Origin: Rhodoferax potami
GTDB lineage: Bacteria; Pseudomonadota; Gammaproteobacteria; Burkholderiales; Burkholderiaceae_C
NCBI RefSeq assembly: GCF_032193805.1
Contig: NZ_JAVBIK010000001.1
Span: 2,749,001-2,813,000 of the forward strand
DNA: 64,000 nucleotides
Reading direction: 5' to 3'
Shown here: positions 48,418 through 57,974 of the stretch, piece by piece
Layout of the letters: each line of letters starts with the position of its first letter
Numbering within the stretch: position 1 is the stretch's first letter
Position numbers and translations under genes: made by a program
Notes under the pieces: model-generated
What the model was told of the DNA's origin: nothing
Database searches by the model: none
The model's input: only the letters and a program-made list of their open reading frames with translations

Positions 48418-48433
48418 CTGACCGGATGGTCAG
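48418..48433. promoter_or_regulatory. Inverted repeat in the ugpB/oxidoreductase divergent gap
   Basis: CTGACC-GGAT-GGTCAG, perfect 6-bp arms, 84 bp upstream of ugpB and 100 bp upstream of the divergent oxidoreductase gene. Candidate operator; no regulator known. Confidence 0.35.
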
Positions 48434-48487
48434 GGGTTTCCATTAGAAAAGCCCGTGTATAGGCGGTGCGGTACCATCGCAAACCTA

Positions 48488-48506
48488 CCAAAAAAGGCCT
48501 TTTTGG
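48488..48506. promoter_or_regulatory. AT/GC palindrome just upstream of the oxidoreductase gene
   Basis: CCAAAAAAGGCCTTTTTGG, a near-perfect 19-bp dyad, 28 bases before the start at 48534. It could be an operator or a leader hairpin. A T run inside the right arm could also terminate short transcripts. Confidence 0.35.
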
Positions 48507-48533
48507 GGCCTATGGCAGCAACTACACACCCTG

Positions 48534-51500
48534 ATGAACGCTCCCACCTCGCTCAATCACCTCCTCAGCGCTGCCCAGCCGGGCGCGCACGCGCAAGAGC
48601 GCATTCGTGAAATCCCGTACAACTACACGTCGTTCTCTGACCGGGAAATCGTGATTCGTTTGCTGGGTTCTCAAAGCTGGGAGCTGTTGAACCAGTTGCG
48701 CGGAGAGCGCCAGACCGGTCGTTCGGCCCGCATGCTCTATGAAGTGCTGGGCGATGTCTGGGTGGTGCAGCGCAACCCCTATCTGCAGGACGACCTGCTG
48801 GACAACCCCAAGCGCCGCGGCCAGTTGGTCGATGCATTAAACCACCGCCTCTCGGAGGTCGAGAAGCGCCGTACCCCAGAGGCTGACCCTGAGCGTGATG
48901 CCATGGTCGGCCAGCTGCTGGTAGCTGCCCGGGCGGCGGTTAAAGCGTTTGACGCTGCATTTGTCGAAGTGGCCGCCCTGCGCAAAAAGACCCAGAAGCT
49001 GCTCTACAAGCTCACTGCCAAAGACAACGTCAAGTTTGATGGTCTGAGCCGCGTAAGCCATGTGACCGACGCGACCGACTGGCGTGTGGAGTACCCCTTT
49101 GTGGTGCTGTGCCCGGATTCGGAAGAAGAGATGGCCCGTTTGGTCAAGGGCTGTATAGAGCTGGGGCTGACCATCATTCCTCGCGGGGGCGGCACCGGGT
49201 ACACCGGCGGCGCGATTCCGCTGACCTGGAAGAGCGTGGTCATCAACACCGAGAAGCTCGAAGCCATGACCGAGGTGGAGATGAAACGCCTCCCCGGTTT
49301 GGATCGTGATGTGGCCACCGTGTGGTCAGAAGCCGGTGTGGTCACCCAGCGCGTGGCCGATGCCGCCGAGCGCGGCGGCTATGTGTTTGCGGTGGACCCG
49401 ACGTCTGCTGAAGCCTCGTGTATTGGCGGCAACATTGCCATGAATGCCGGCGGCAAAAAGGCCGTGTTGTGGGGCACTGCGCTGGACAACCTGGCCAGCT
49501 GGCGCATGGTGACGCCGCAGGCCGAGTGGCTGGAAGTGACCCGTATCAACCACAACATGGGCAAGATCCATGACGTGGAAGTGGCCAGCTTCGAGCTGCA
49601 GTACTACAAGGCCGACGGCAAAACGCCGATCCGCAAAGAGCGCCTGGACATTCCCGGTGCCACCTTCCGCAAAGAAGGCCTGGGCAAAGACGTCACCGAC
49701 AAGTTCCTGAGCGGCTTGCCCGGCATCCAGAAAGAGGGCACTGATGGCCTGATTACCAGCGCGCGCTGGGTGGTGCACAAAATGCCCGCCCACACCCGCA
49801 CGGTGTGCCTGGAGTTCTTTGGCAATGCCAAGGACGCGGTGCCCAGCATTGTGGACATCAAGGACTTCATGTTCGCCGAGCAAAAGCGCAGCGGCGTGTT
49901 GCTGGCCGGCTTGGAACACTTGGACGACCGTTACCTGAAAGCGGTGGGCTACGCCACCAAGAGCAAGCGCGGCGGCTTTCCCAAGATGGTGTTGTTCGGC
50001 GACATTGCCGGCGACAACGCTGATGATGTGGCCCGCGTCACCAGCGAAGTGGTGCGCTTGGCCAACGGCCGCAGTGGCGAAGGCTTTGTGGCCATCAGCC
50101 CTGAGGCGCGCAAGAAATTCTGGCTGGACCGCAAGCGCACGGCTGCCATCAGCAAGCACACCAACGCCTTCAAGATCAACGAAGACGTGGTGATCCCGCT
50201 GCCCCGCATGGCGGAGTACACCGACGGCATCGAGCGCATCAACATTGAGCTGAGCCTGCAAAACAAGCTGGCTCTCTGCGATGCGCTGACCGCTTTCTTT
50301 GAGCGCAGCGACCTGCCTTTGGGCAAAACCGACGACGCCAACGACATTCCATCGGCCGAGCTGCTCGAGGACCGGGTCGCCCAAGCGCTGGATCTGGTGG
50401 CACAAGTGCGTGGCGAGTGGCAAGGCTGGCTGGATGGGGTGGAGACACTGTTCCCCGAGTTGCAAGACCACCGCCTGCGCGCCAGCTGGAAGACACAAAT
50501 CCGCACGCCGCTGCAAGCGATATTTACGGGTGCGGCATTCGACGCCATCTTGGCGGAGTGCGCCGCCATCCACAAGCGCGTGCTCAAAGGTCGCGTCTGG
50601 GTGGCTTTGCACATGCACGCCGGCGACGGCAATGTGCATACCAACATTCCTGTCAACAGCGATGACTACGACATGCTGCAAGCCGCTCACGGTGCGGTCA
50701 AACGCATCATGACGCTGGCCCGCAGCCTGGACGGCGTGATCTCCGGCGAGCACGGCATTGGTATCACCAAGCTGGAGTTTTTGAGCGAAGCCGAGCTGGC
50801 GCCTTTCATTGCCTACAAGGCCAAAGTAGACCCCGAAGGCCGCTTCAACAAAGGCAAGTTGCTCCGAAATCAGGAGCTGCCCGCGCAGCCTGGTAGCGGG
50901 TTCGCACCGCATTTGACCGCGGATGGCTCTGCCATCTATGCCGATTTGACCAATGCCTACACGCCGTCGTTCGGCCTGATGGGGCACGAGTCTTTGATCA
51001 TGCAGCAGAGCGATATTGGTGCGATTGCCGATTCGGTCAAAGACTGCCTGCGCTGCGGCAAATGCAAACCGGTGTGCGCCACCCACGTGCCACGCGCCAA
51101 CCTGCTCTACAGCCCGCGCAACAAGATTCTGGCGACCTCGTTGCTGGTCGAAGCCTTCCTTTATGAGGAGCAGACCCGCCGCGGCATCAGCGTCAAGCAC
51201 TGGGAAGAGTTTGAAGACGTGGCCGACCACTGCACGGTCTGCCACAAGTGCGAATCGCCCTGCCCGGTGAAGATCGACTTTGGCGACGTGACCATGAACA
51301 TGCGCAACTTGTTGCGCAAGATGGGGCAGAAGTCCTTCCGCCCCGGCAATGCGGCCGCCATGTTTTTCTTGAACGCGACCAACCCCGAGACCATCAAGCT
51401 GATGCGCTCGGCCATGGTGGGCGTGGGCTTCAAGGCGCAGCGCTTGGCGAATCAGGTCTTGCGCCTGGCCGCCAAAAAGCAGACCGCCAAGCCGCCGGCC

Positions 51501-52484
51501 ACGGTGGGTACTGCGCCCATCAAAGAGCAGGTGATCCACTTCATCAACAAGAAAATGCCCGGTGGCCTGCCCAAGAAAACGGCCCGCGCCTTGCTGGACA
51601 TTGAAGACGCGGATTACGTGCCCATCATCCGCAACCCGAAGTCGACCACTTCAGAGACCGAGGCGGTGTTCTACTTCCCCGGCTGCGGTTCTGAGCGCTT
51701 GTTTAGCCAAGTGGGCTTGGCGACCCAAGCCATGCTCTGGCATGCCGGCGTACAAACCGTGCTGCCGCCGGGTTACCTGTGCTGTGGCTACCCCCAGCGT
51801 GGTTCCGGCCAGGCGGACAAAGCCGAGAAGATGATCACCGACAACCGGGTGCTGTTCCACCGGGTGGCCAACACCCTGAACTACCTGGACATCAAGACGG
51901 TGGTGGTGAGCTGCGGTACTTGTTACGACCAGTTGCAGGGCTACGAGTTCGACAAAATATTCCCCGGCAGCCGCATCATCGACATCCACGAGTACTTACT
52001 GGAAAAGGGCATCACCTTGGTGCCGGAGGGGGGTGCCGGTGCCGGTTATCTGTACCACGACCCTTGCCACAGCCCCATGAAGCTGCAGGACCCGATGAAG
52101 ACGGTCAAGGCCCTCGTGGGCGACGCAGTTTTGAAGAATGACCGCTGCTGCGGCGAGTCCGGCACGCTGGGCGTGACCCGCCCGGACATCTCCACCCAGA
52201 TCCGCTTCCGCAAGGAAGAGGAGTTGCGCAAGGGCGAGACCGCTTTGCGTGCCCTGACTGCGCCCGAGGGACAGTCGGCCAAGGCGGAAGGCAACGTCAA
52301 GATACTCACCAGCTGCCCGAGCTGCTTGCAAGGCCTGAGTCGCTACGGCAACGACCTGAACAACGGCTTGCTGGAGGCCGACTACATCGTGGTCGAAATG
52401 GCTAACCAGATTCTGGGCAAGGAATGGTTGCCAGAGTACGTGCAAACCGCCAATGCCGGTGGCATTGAGCGCGTACTGGTCTAA
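48534..52484 (+). CDS. DUF3683/FAD-linked oxidase/Fe-S/CCG fusion oxidoreductase (D-lactate dehydrogenase-like)
   Basis: 1316 aa. Order of domains: DUF3683 over about residues 15-165 ([20 protein letters not shown]); PCMH-type FAD domain from about 200 ([40 protein letters not shown]); FAD-oxidase C-terminal domain to about 790 ([29 protein letters not shown]); two Fe-S clusters ([11 protein letters not shown] from 838, [13 protein letters not shown] from about 901); two CCG domains ([48 protein letters not shown]). It probably oxidises D-lactate or another 2-hydroxy acid and passes electrons to quinone at the membrane. Confidence 0.93.
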   Translation: MNAPTSLNHLLSAAQPGAHAQERIREIPYNYTSFSDREIVIRLLGSQSWELLNQLRGERQTGRSARMLYEVLGDVWVVQRNPYLQDDLLDNPKRRGQLVDALNHRLSEVEKRRTPEADPERDAMVGQLLVAARAAVKAFDAAFVEVAALRKKTQKLLYKLTAKDNVKFDGLSRVSHVTDATDWRVEYPFVVLCPDSEEEMARLVKGCIELGLTIIPRGGGTGYTGGAIPLTWKSVVINTEKLEAMTEVEMKRLPGLDRDVATVWSEAGVVTQRVADAAERGGYVFAVDPTSAEASCIGGNIAMNAGGKKAVLWGTALDNLASWRMVTPQAEWLEVTRINHNMGKIHDVEVASFELQYYKADGKTPIRKERLDIPGATFRKEGLGKDVTDKFLSGLPGIQKEGTDGLITSARWVVHKMPAHTRTVCLEFFGNAKDAVPSIVDIKDFMFAEQKRSGVLLAGLEHLDDRYLKAVGYATKSKRGGFPKMVLFGDIAGDNADDVARVTSEVVRLANGRSGEGFVAISPEARKKFWLDRKRTAAISKHTNAFKINEDVVIPLPRMAEYTDGIERINIELSLQNKLALCDALTAFFERSDLPLGKTDDANDIPSAELLEDRVAQALDLVAQVRGEWQGWLDGVETLFPELQDHRLRASWKTQIRTPLQAIFTGAAFDAILAECAAIHKRVLKGRVWVALHMHAGDGNVHTNIPVNSDDYDMLQAAHGAVKRIMTLARSLDGVISGEHGIGITKLEFLSEAELAPFIAYKAKVDPEGRFNKGKLLRNQELPAQPGSGFAPHLTADGSAIYADLTNAYTPSFGLMGHESLIMQQSDIGAIADSVKDCLRCGKCKPVCATHVPRANLLYSPRNKILATSLLVEAFLYEEQTRRGISVKHWEEFEDVADHCTVCHKCESPCPVKIDFGDVTMNMRNLLRKMGQKSFRPGNAAAMFFLNATNPETIKLMRSAMVGVGFKAQRLANQVLRLAAKKQTAKPPATVGTAPIKEQVIHFINKKMPGGLPKKTARALLDIEDADYVPIIRNPKSTTSETEAVFYFPGCGSERLFSQVGLATQAMLWHAGVQTVLPPGYLCCGYPQRGSGQADKAEKMITDNRVLFHRVANTLNYLDIKTVVVSCGTCYDQLQGYEFDKIFPGSRIIDIHEYLLEKGITLVPEGGAGAGYLYHDPCHSPMKLQDPMKTVKALVGDAVLKNDRCCGESGTLGVTRPDISTQIRFRKEEELRKGETALRALTAPEGQSAKAEGNVKILTSCPSCLQGLSRYGNDLNNGLLEADYIVVEMANQILGKEWLPEYVQTANAGGIERVLV

Positions 52485-52494
52485 GGGGGGCGCC

Positions 52495-52908
52495 ATGGCA
52501 GGTTTGACCGCTGGCGCGCCGGCCCCGCAAGACCTCACAGTGCACGGCCAGAGCCGTGTGCTGGAGGTGGGCTTTTCTGATGGGGCTCGGTTTCGCATTC
52601 CATTTGAGCTGATGCGGGTCTACTCGCCGTCTGCCGAGGTGCAGGGTCACGGCCCTGGCCAGGAAACGCTGCAAACTGGCAAGCGCGATGTCATGCTGGA
52701 AGCGCTGGAGCAAGTGGGTAACTACGCGGTGCAGCCCCGTTTTTCAGACGGCCATGACACCGGCATTTACACCTGGGACTACCTGTATTTTTTGGGTTCC
52801 CAGCAGACCCGCCTGTGGCAGGATTACGAGGACAAGCTCAGGGCCGCGGGCGTTGGGCGCGATGCAGTCATGGCTCCCAAGAGCGGCCACGGCTGTGCCA
52901 GCCACTAA
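52495..52908 (+). CDS. DUF971 (gamma-butyrobetaine hydroxylase-like N-terminal) protein
   Basis: 137 aa from the ATG at 52495, 10 bases after the oxidoreductase stop, with AAGGGGGG as Shine-Dalgarno. LTVHGQSRVLEVGFSDGARF near 15-34, FELMRVYSPSAEVQG, and YAVQPRFSDGHDTGIYTWDY near 82-101 are the DUF971 landmarks. Related domains are fused to ApbC/Mrp proteins and may act in Fe-S metabolism; the single-domain form often precedes ubiE in beta-proteobacteria, as here. Confidence 0.92.
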   Translation: MAGLTAGAPAPQDLTVHGQSRVLEVGFSDGARFRIPFELMRVYSPSAEVQGHGPGQETLQTGKRDVMLEALEQVGNYAVQPRFSDGHDTGIYTWDYLYFLGSQQTRLWQDYEDKLRAAGVGRDAVMAPKSGHGCASH

Positions 52909-52919
52909 CCCTCGACCTG

Positions 52920-52970
52920 TTTGCTATTGTTTCAGGAGCTGCTCGCGCATATTCCATGAGCGCTAGAGCC
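52920..52970 (+). repeat. Dispersed palindromic repeat, copy D (DUF971-ubiE gap)
   Basis: TTTGCTATTGTTTCAGGAGC, TGCTCGCGCATATTCCATGA and GCGCTAGAGCC. Best-preserved copy in the window. It occupies most of the 79-bp gap; the ubiE ATG follows 17 bases after its end. Confidence 0.78.
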
Positions 52971-52987
52971 CCATTTGGACTAAAACT

Positions 52988-53718
52988 ATGAGTACTACCC
53001 ATTTCGGTTTCAAGTCGGTCGATGAGTCGGAAAAGGCCAGCCACGTGCGTGGCGTGTTTGACTCCGTCGCCCCCAAATACGACTTGATGAACGACCTGAT
53101 GTCCGCCGGCCTGCACCGCGCCTGGAAGGCCTACACCGTGCTGGTGGCCAACCTCAAAGAGGGCGATAAGGCCCTGGACATTGCCGGCGGCACCGGTGAC
53201 CTGGCCATGGCGTTCTCCAAGAAAGTCGGCAAGTCCGGCCAGGTGGTGCACACCGATATCAACCAAGCCATGCTCTCCACCGGCCGCAACCGCTTGCTGG
53301 ATGCCGGCATCGTGTTACCCACGCTGGTGTGCGATGCAGAAAAGTTGCCTTTCCCCGACAACTACTTCAATGTGGTCAGCGTGGCCTTCGGCTTGCGCAA
53401 CATGACCCACAAAGACGTGGCTTTGGCAGAAATGCAACGCGTCTTGAAACCCGGTGGCAAGCTGTTGGTGTTGGAGTTTTCCAAGGTGGCTCCCCCCTAG
53501 AGAAGGTGTACGACTGGTACTCTTTCAAGGTGTTGCCGCGTTTGGGCAAGCTGATCGCGGGTGATGACGCCAGTTACCGGTACTTGGCGGAGTCGATCCG
53601 CATGCACCCGGGCCAGAAAGAGCTAAAGACCCTGATGCACAAAGTGGGCTTTGGTCATGTGGACTATCACAATTTGACTGGCGGTATTGCCGCTTTGCAT
53701 GTTGGAATCAAGTGCTGA
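52988..53718 (+). pseudogene. ubiE: Ubiquinone/menaquinone methyltransferase UbiE, frameshifted in a C run
   Basis: The reading frame from 52988 gives a normal UbiE N-terminus ([20 protein letters not shown]), SAM motif [15 protein letters not shown] and [10 protein letters not shown], then stops at 53500. The expected continuation [20 protein letters not shown] through [11 protein letters not shown] lies in another frame to 53718. Adding one C to the six-C run at 53492-53497 restores one frame with [12 protein letters not shown], exactly aligned to the family, and a 243-aa protein. UbiE is needed for respiratory quinones, so a homopolymer sequencing error is the likeliest cause, though a true mutation cannot be excluded. 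Confidence 0.92.
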
Positions 53719-53743
53719 AGACAGTTACACCCAGGAGATAACT

Positions 53744-54742
53744 ATGAAATTGTGGGCATTGGCATTGACACTCGCGCTATCCCTTTCGGGCTTTAACGCA
53801 GAAGCCGCCAAACGCCTGGGCGGAGGGAAATCGTTCGGTAAGCAGTCCAGCAACGTCACCCAGCGGGATTCAGCAGGTGCGTCACCGGCAAGCCCTGCTG
53901 CTCCTGCGCAAAACGTTAACAACACAGCGGCCAAGCCCGCCCCCGCGGCGGCGCCTGCTGCGGCGCAGGCGCCCAAACGGCCTTGGGGCGCCATGTTGGG
54001 TGGCTTGGCAGCAGGTTTGGGTCTGGCTTGGCTGGCGAACTCACTGGGTTTCGGTGAAGCTTTCGGGAATATTTTGATGTTCGGCCTGTTGGCATTGGGC
54101 GTCATGATGTTGGTGGGGTGGTTTATGCGCAGCCGCAAGACCTCCGTGCAACAGGCCTCTCCGTTTGCTTTTCAGGGCGCAGGGGTACCTGCAGGTCCGG
54201 CCCCGGTGCAGGATTTGAAGCAGTACCGCGCTGAGAATGTCGGCAACGACGCATCGGCTCGGCCATGGGAGCGAAACCATATGGGCTTTGAGTCGCCTCA
54301 GGCTTCCAGCGGTTCGATGATCGCCTCTGCGCTGATGGGCTCCCAGAATTGGGGCGTGCCTGCAGGGTTTGATTCCGAAGGCTTTTTGAAGTCTGCCAAA
54401 GCGAATTTTGTGACGCTTCAGGCAGCCTGGGACCGGTCGGATGTGGCAGCCTTGCGCGCCATGATGACCGACGACATGACCCGCGAAATCCAGTCCCAGC
54501 TCGCCGAGCGGGAAGCCCACACAGGCACTGGTGCCAACCACACCGATGTAGTCATGATTGACGCCCGTTTGCTGGGCATCGAGGAGTTGCCTGACGAGTA
54601 CATGGCCAGCGTGGAATTCTCCGGAATGATTCGCGAAGAGTTGTCGGCAGGCCCTAGCCCGTTCCGCGAAGTCTGGAACATGACCAAGGCCAAAAACGGC
54701 AGCAGCGGCTGGTTGGTGGCAGGGGTTCAAGCCCTGCAGTAA
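53744..54742 (+). CDS. Tim44-like domain membrane protein
   Basis: 332 aa from the ATG at 53744, with AGGAG 8 bases before it. Signal segment at 1-20 (LALTLALSLSGFNAEA), then RLGGGKSFGKQS near 22-33, a Ala/Pro-rich linker, two membrane helices at about 85-130 (LGGLAAGLGLAWLANSLGF; ILMFGLLALGVMMLVGWF), and a C-terminal Tim44 domain from about 205 (SEGFLKSAKANFVTLQAAWD). It has the layout of the Tim44-like proteins of beta-proteobacteria. Function unknown. It sits between ubiE and ubiJ, which suggests a link to the membrane Ubi complex or simple co-transcription. Confidence 0.9.
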   Translation: MKLWALALTLALSLSGFNAEAAKRLGGGKSFGKQSSNVTQRDSAGASPASPAAPAQNVNNTAAKPAPAAAPAAAQAPKRPWGAMLGGLAAGLGLAWLANSLGFGEAFGNILMFGLLALGVMMLVGWFMRSRKTSVQQASPFAFQGAGVPAGPAPVQDLKQYRAENVGNDASARPWERNHMGFESPQASSGSMIASALMGSQNWGVPAGFDSEGFLKSAKANFVTLQAAWDRSDVAALRAMMTDDMTREIQSQLAEREAHTGTGANHTDVVMIDARLLGIEELPDEYMASVEFSGMIREELSAGPSPFREVWNMTKAKNGSSGWLVAGVQALQ

Positions 54743-54776
54743 AGCCGGTCATTTTTCAGGCAGATAATGGGGGACT

Positions 54777-55325
54777 ATGGCAACACAGTCCCCTTTTTCT
54801 ATGCTGGAAGGCCTCTTCCAGAACTTTCCCCTTCCACTGACGCCACCTGCTTGGGCGATTGAGGAAAGCCACCGTCGTGTGGTGCTTTTGCTCAATCACG
54901 TGCTGCAGCAGGAGCCCCAGGCTACCGAGCGTTTGGCGCGACAAAAAGGGCGTGTCATTCACGCGCAATGGCGTGAATTCACCTTCCGGGTTCAGGCGAC
55001 AGCAGCGGGCCTGCTCGATCTGGCAGACACTGAAGCTACCCCCGACCTTTCTCTCACTATCACCGAAGTCTCCCCCTTCGCGATTGCGCAGGCGGTCATG
55101 CAAGGTGCCAAACCTTCGGTGCGGATCGAAGGCGACGTGCAGTTAGCCGCTGAAGTCAACTGGCTGGCAGACCATGTGCGCTGGGATGTGGAAGAAGATC
55201 TTTCCAAGATCATGGGCGATGCGCCAGCGCACATGTTCATGCAAACCTGCCGCACCGCCGGCCAGGCCTTGCAGCAGTTCGTGGCCAAACGCGCGCCTGC
55301 GGGTTCGACCGGCACTACGCCATGA
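54777..55325 (+). CDS. ubiJ: Ubiquinone biosynthesis accessory factor UbiJ (SCP2 domain)
   Basis: 182 aa. An SCP2-like lipid-binding domain covers about residues 25-105 ([40 protein letters not shown]), followed by [20 protein letters not shown] and a C-terminal helix [20 protein letters not shown]. UbiJ binds polyprenyl intermediates for the cytosolic Ubi complex. The gene order ubiE-x-ubiJ-ubiB supports it; its stop overlaps ubiB as ATGA. Confidence 0.92.
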   Translation: MATQSPFSMLEGLFQNFPLPLTPPAWAIEESHRRVVLLLNHVLQQEPQATERLARQKGRVIHAQWREFTFRVQATAAGLLDLADTEATPDLSLTITEVSPFAIAQAVMQGAKPSVRIEGDVQLAAEVNWLADHVRWDVEEDLSKIMGDAPAHMFMQTCRTAGQALQQFVAKRAPAGSTGTTP

Positions 55326-56887
55326 GCCGCTTCGGCCGCGGGTTTTTTATCGTCTGGGTTGTCCTGCGCTACGGGCTCGACGAGCTGGTACTCACCAGCT
55401 TCCAGAAGCCTTGGCTGCGCCTGCTGGCCCGCATTGTGTCGGTCGGTCGCTCTCTCGATGAGCCCCGTGGTCAACGCCTGCGTGAGGCGCTGGAGCGATT
55501 GGGCCCGATTTTTGTCAAGTTCGGCCAGGTGTTGTCGACCCGCCGCGATTTGTTGCCGCTGGATATCGCCAATGAGCTGGCCAAGCTGCAAGACCGGGTG
55601 CCCCCATTCGATTCAGCCATCGCGGTGGCCACGATTGAGCGTGCACTGGGCAAGCCGGTGTCGGAATTGTTTTTGTCGTTTGAGCGCACGCCGGTGGCGA
55701 GCGCATCGATTGCCCAAGTGCATTTCGCCGTGCTGCGTGACCGGCAGGGGCGTGAGCGCGCAGTGGCCGTTAAGGTGTTGCGGCCTGACATGTTGCGGGT
55801 GATCGACAAAGACTTGGCACTCATGCGCATGATGGCCGGCTGGGTCGAGGGGCTGTCTGCAGACGGCAAGCGCCTCAAGCCCCGCGAGGTCGTGGCAGAG
55901 TTTGACAAATACCTGCACGATGAGCTGGACTTGGTCCGCGAAGCCTCCAGCGCGGCGCAGTTGCGCCGCAATATGGAGGGCTTGGACCTGGTGCTCATCC
56001 CTGAAATGCACTGGGACTATTGCACCACCGAGGTGCTGGTGATGGAGCGCATGGTGGGTGTGCCCATCAGCCAGATCGATACCTTGCGTGCAGCGGGTGT
56101 GGATATTCCTAAGTTGGCGCGTGACGGCGTGACGCTGTTTTTCACCCAAGTGTTCCGCGATGGGTTTTTCCATGCGGATATGCATCCGGGCAACATCCAA
56201 GTGAGCTTGGCGCCTGAGACATTCGGGCGCTATATCTCACTGGATTTCGGCATTGTCGGCACTCTCACCGAGGTCGATAAAGAGTATCTCGCGCAGAACT
56301 TTGTGGCGTTTTTCCGCCGCGACTACAAGCGGGTGGCGGAGCTGCACATCGAGTCTGGTTGGGTGCCTGCGGCGACCCGGGTAGATGAGTTGGAAGCGGC
56401 AGTGCGGGCTGTTTGCGAGCCGTATTTCGACCGGCCACTCAAGGAGATTTCGCTCGGCATGGTGCTGATGCGGCTTTTCCAGACCTCACGACGATTCCAG
56501 GTCGAGATTCAGCCGCAGCTGGTGTTGCTGCAAAAAACCTTGCTCAACATCGAAGGTTTGGGGCGAGACCTGGATCCGGACTTGGACTTGTGGGCCACTG
56601 CCAAGCCATTTTTGGAGCAGTGGATGCTGCAGCAGGTGGGCCCGCAAAAATTGCTGCAGGAGCTCAAGGCCCAGGCGCCCCGTTATGCCAAGCTATTGCC
56701 GGAGTTGCCGGGTCTACTTCACCAGTACTTGCAGCGGCCCAACTCCGGCAATGACGCGTTGATCCGTGAGCTGTTGGTGGAGCAAAAGCGCACCAATCGT
56801 TTGCTCCAGACGCTGGTGGCGATAGTCATCGGGTTTTCTGTGGGACTGGTGGTGCTGCAGCTGTGGGCTCGCTTCCGGTGGTTCTGA
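55322..56887 (+). CDS. ubiB: Ubiquinone biosynthesis ATPase/kinase-like UbiB
   Basis: 521 aa. ABC1/ADCK kinase-like fold with the KxGQ motif in [20 protein letters not shown] near 61-80, the alanine-rich loop [12 protein letters not shown] near 125-136, [10 protein letters not shown], and the DFG-like [31 protein letters not shown] gives the catalytic HxD-like segment. Two C-terminal membrane helices (about 490-518) anchor it. It supports ubiquinone synthesis by extracting lipid precursors. Confidence 0.96.
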   Translation: MSRFGRGFFIVWVVLRYGLDELVLTSFQKPWLRLLARIVSVGRSLDEPRGQRLREALERLGPIFVKFGQVLSTRRDLLPLDIANELAKLQDRVPPFDSAIAVATIERALGKPVSELFLSFERTPVASASIAQVHFAVLRDRQGRERAVAVKVLRPDMLRVIDKDLALMRMMAGWVEGLSADGKRLKPREVVAEFDKYLHDELDLVREASSAAQLRRNMEGLDLVLIPEMHWDYCTTEVLVMERMVGVPISQIDTLRAAGVDIPKLARDGVTLFFTQVFRDGFFHADMHPGNIQVSLAPETFGRYISLDFGIVGTLTEVDKEYLAQNFVAFFRRDYKRVAELHIESGWVPAATRVDELEAAVRAVCEPYFDRPLKEISLGMVLMRLFQTSRRFQVEIQPQLVLLQKTLLNIEGLGRDLDPDLDLWATAKPFLEQWMLQQVGPQKLLQELKAQAPRYAKLLPELPGLLHQYLQRPNSGNDALIRELLVEQKRTNRLLQTLVAIVIGFSVGLVVLQLWARFRWF

Positions 56888-56939
56888 CAGCGCACCTATA
56901 ATTGAGAGTTTTGCAACTTCAGGTCTGAGCTCTACTTCC

Positions 56940-57263
56940 ATGCCCATTTACGCCTATAAATGCGAGTCCTGCGGGTTTGCCAAGGATGTATTGCAGAAAA
57001 TCTCTGACGCACCTTTGCAGGATTGCCCTCAGTGCAATGCCCCGGCATTCAAAAAGCAAGTAACCGCCGCCGGTTTCCAACTCAAGGGTTCCGGTTGGTA
57101 TGTGACCGATTTCAAAGGTGGCAGTGCCCCCGCAACTGGTGTGGCACCTGCCGCCCCAGACAGCGCAGCACCCAAAACCGACGCAAAAACGGACTCGAAA
57201 TCGGAAGCGCCGGCTGCCGCACCTGCGCCTGCTGCGGCCTCAACACCGTCTACCTCCACCTGA
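56940..57263 (+). CDS. FmdB family zinc-ribbon protein
   Basis: 107 aa. Short regulatory-type zinc ribbon MPIYAYKCESCGFAKDVLQK with CxxC pairs at about 9/12 and 30/33 (CPQCNAPAF). The C-terminal 45 residues are a low-complexity Ala/Pro/Lys/Ser tail (AAPKTDAKTDSKSEAP). Commonly found just before DUF502 and aspS in beta-proteobacteria, as here. Function unknown. Confidence 0.9.
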   Translation: MPIYAYKCESCGFAKDVLQKISDAPLQDCPQCNAPAFKKQVTAAGFQLKGSGWYVTDFKGGSAPATGVAPAAPDSAAPKTDAKTDSKSEAPAAAPAPAAASTPSTST

Positions 57264-57275
57264 ACCGGAGCACCT

Positions 57276-57926
57276 GTGCCCATTAAAAAATACCTGCTTA
57301 CCGGCCTGATGGTCTGGTTGCCCTTGGCGATCACGATCTGGGTTCTTTTGTGGTTGGTGGGTTTGCTGGACGCCGTGTTTGCCAGCTTTCTGAGTGGCGT
57401 ATCGGCGGTCGCACCGACCAGCAGTGCGCCGACCATTGAGCACCTGCACAGCATTCCCGGTTTAGGGGTGGTTTTGGTGTTTGCGGCCCTGCTGGTGACG
57501 GGCGCTTTGGTATCCAACGTGGCAGGGCGCTGGTGGGTCAAGCAGTGGGACAAGTTGTTTACCAACATTCCTATTGTTAAATCCATCTACAACAGCGTCA
57601 AAAAGGTGTCGGACACCTTGTTTTCCAGCAATGGGAATGCGTTTCGCACCGCGCTGTTGATTCAATACCCCCGCGAAGGTAGCTGGACTATCGGTTTCCA
57701 GACCGGTACGCCGGGCGGAGAGGTGGCCTCACATTTGGGCGATGCTTTTGTCAGTGTGTATGTCCCGACCACGCCTAACCCTACCAGCGGCTTCTTTCTG
57801 ATGTTGCCGCGCAAGGACGTCATTGAGCTCGACATGAGCGTGGACGAAGCGTTGACTTATGTGATTTCCATGGGCTCTGTGGCCCCCAGTGCACTCCCCG
57901 TGAAGCCGGGTAGCGCGCCTCAATAA
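57276..57926 (+). CDS. DUF502 family membrane protein
   Basis: 216 aa. Two membrane helices, about 5-30 (LLTGLMVWLPLAITIWVLLW) and 62-85 (LGVVLVFAALLVTGALVSNV), followed by IPIVKSIYNSVKKVSDTLFS near 108-127 and a soluble part with VSVYVPTTPNPTSGFFLMLP, the DUF502 hallmark. Inner membrane protein of unknown function. 12 bp after the FmdB gene. Confidence 0.93.
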   Translation: MPIKKYLLTGLMVWLPLAITIWVLLWLVGLLDAVFASFLSGVSAVAPTSSAPTIEHLHSIPGLGVVLVFAALLVTGALVSNVAGRWWVKQWDKLFTNIPIVKSIYNSVKKVSDTLFSSNGNAFRTALLIQYPREGSWTIGFQTGTPGGEVASHLGDAFVSVYVPTTPNPTSGFFLMLPRKDVIELDMSVDEALTYVISMGSVAPSALPVKPGSAPQ

Positions 57927-57940
57927 CCCTATTACTAACC

Positions 57941-57959
57941 CGTCGCAGGCACTGCGACG
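57941..57959 (+). promoter_or_regulatory. Hairpin upstream of aspS
   Basis: CGTCGCA-GGCAC-TGCGACG, perfect 7-bp arms, 15 bases before the aspS ATG and 14 bases after the DUF502 stop. No T run, so not a standard terminator; it might shape aspS translation. Confidence 0.4.
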
Positions 57960-57974
57960 AATCGAAAGCACTCT

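Noticed and set aside
49326-51539. 737-codon antisense frame opposite the FAD/Fe-S oxidoreductase
   Set aside because: His/Gly/Val-rich composition typical of antisense of GC-rich genes; the sense frame has all expected domains.
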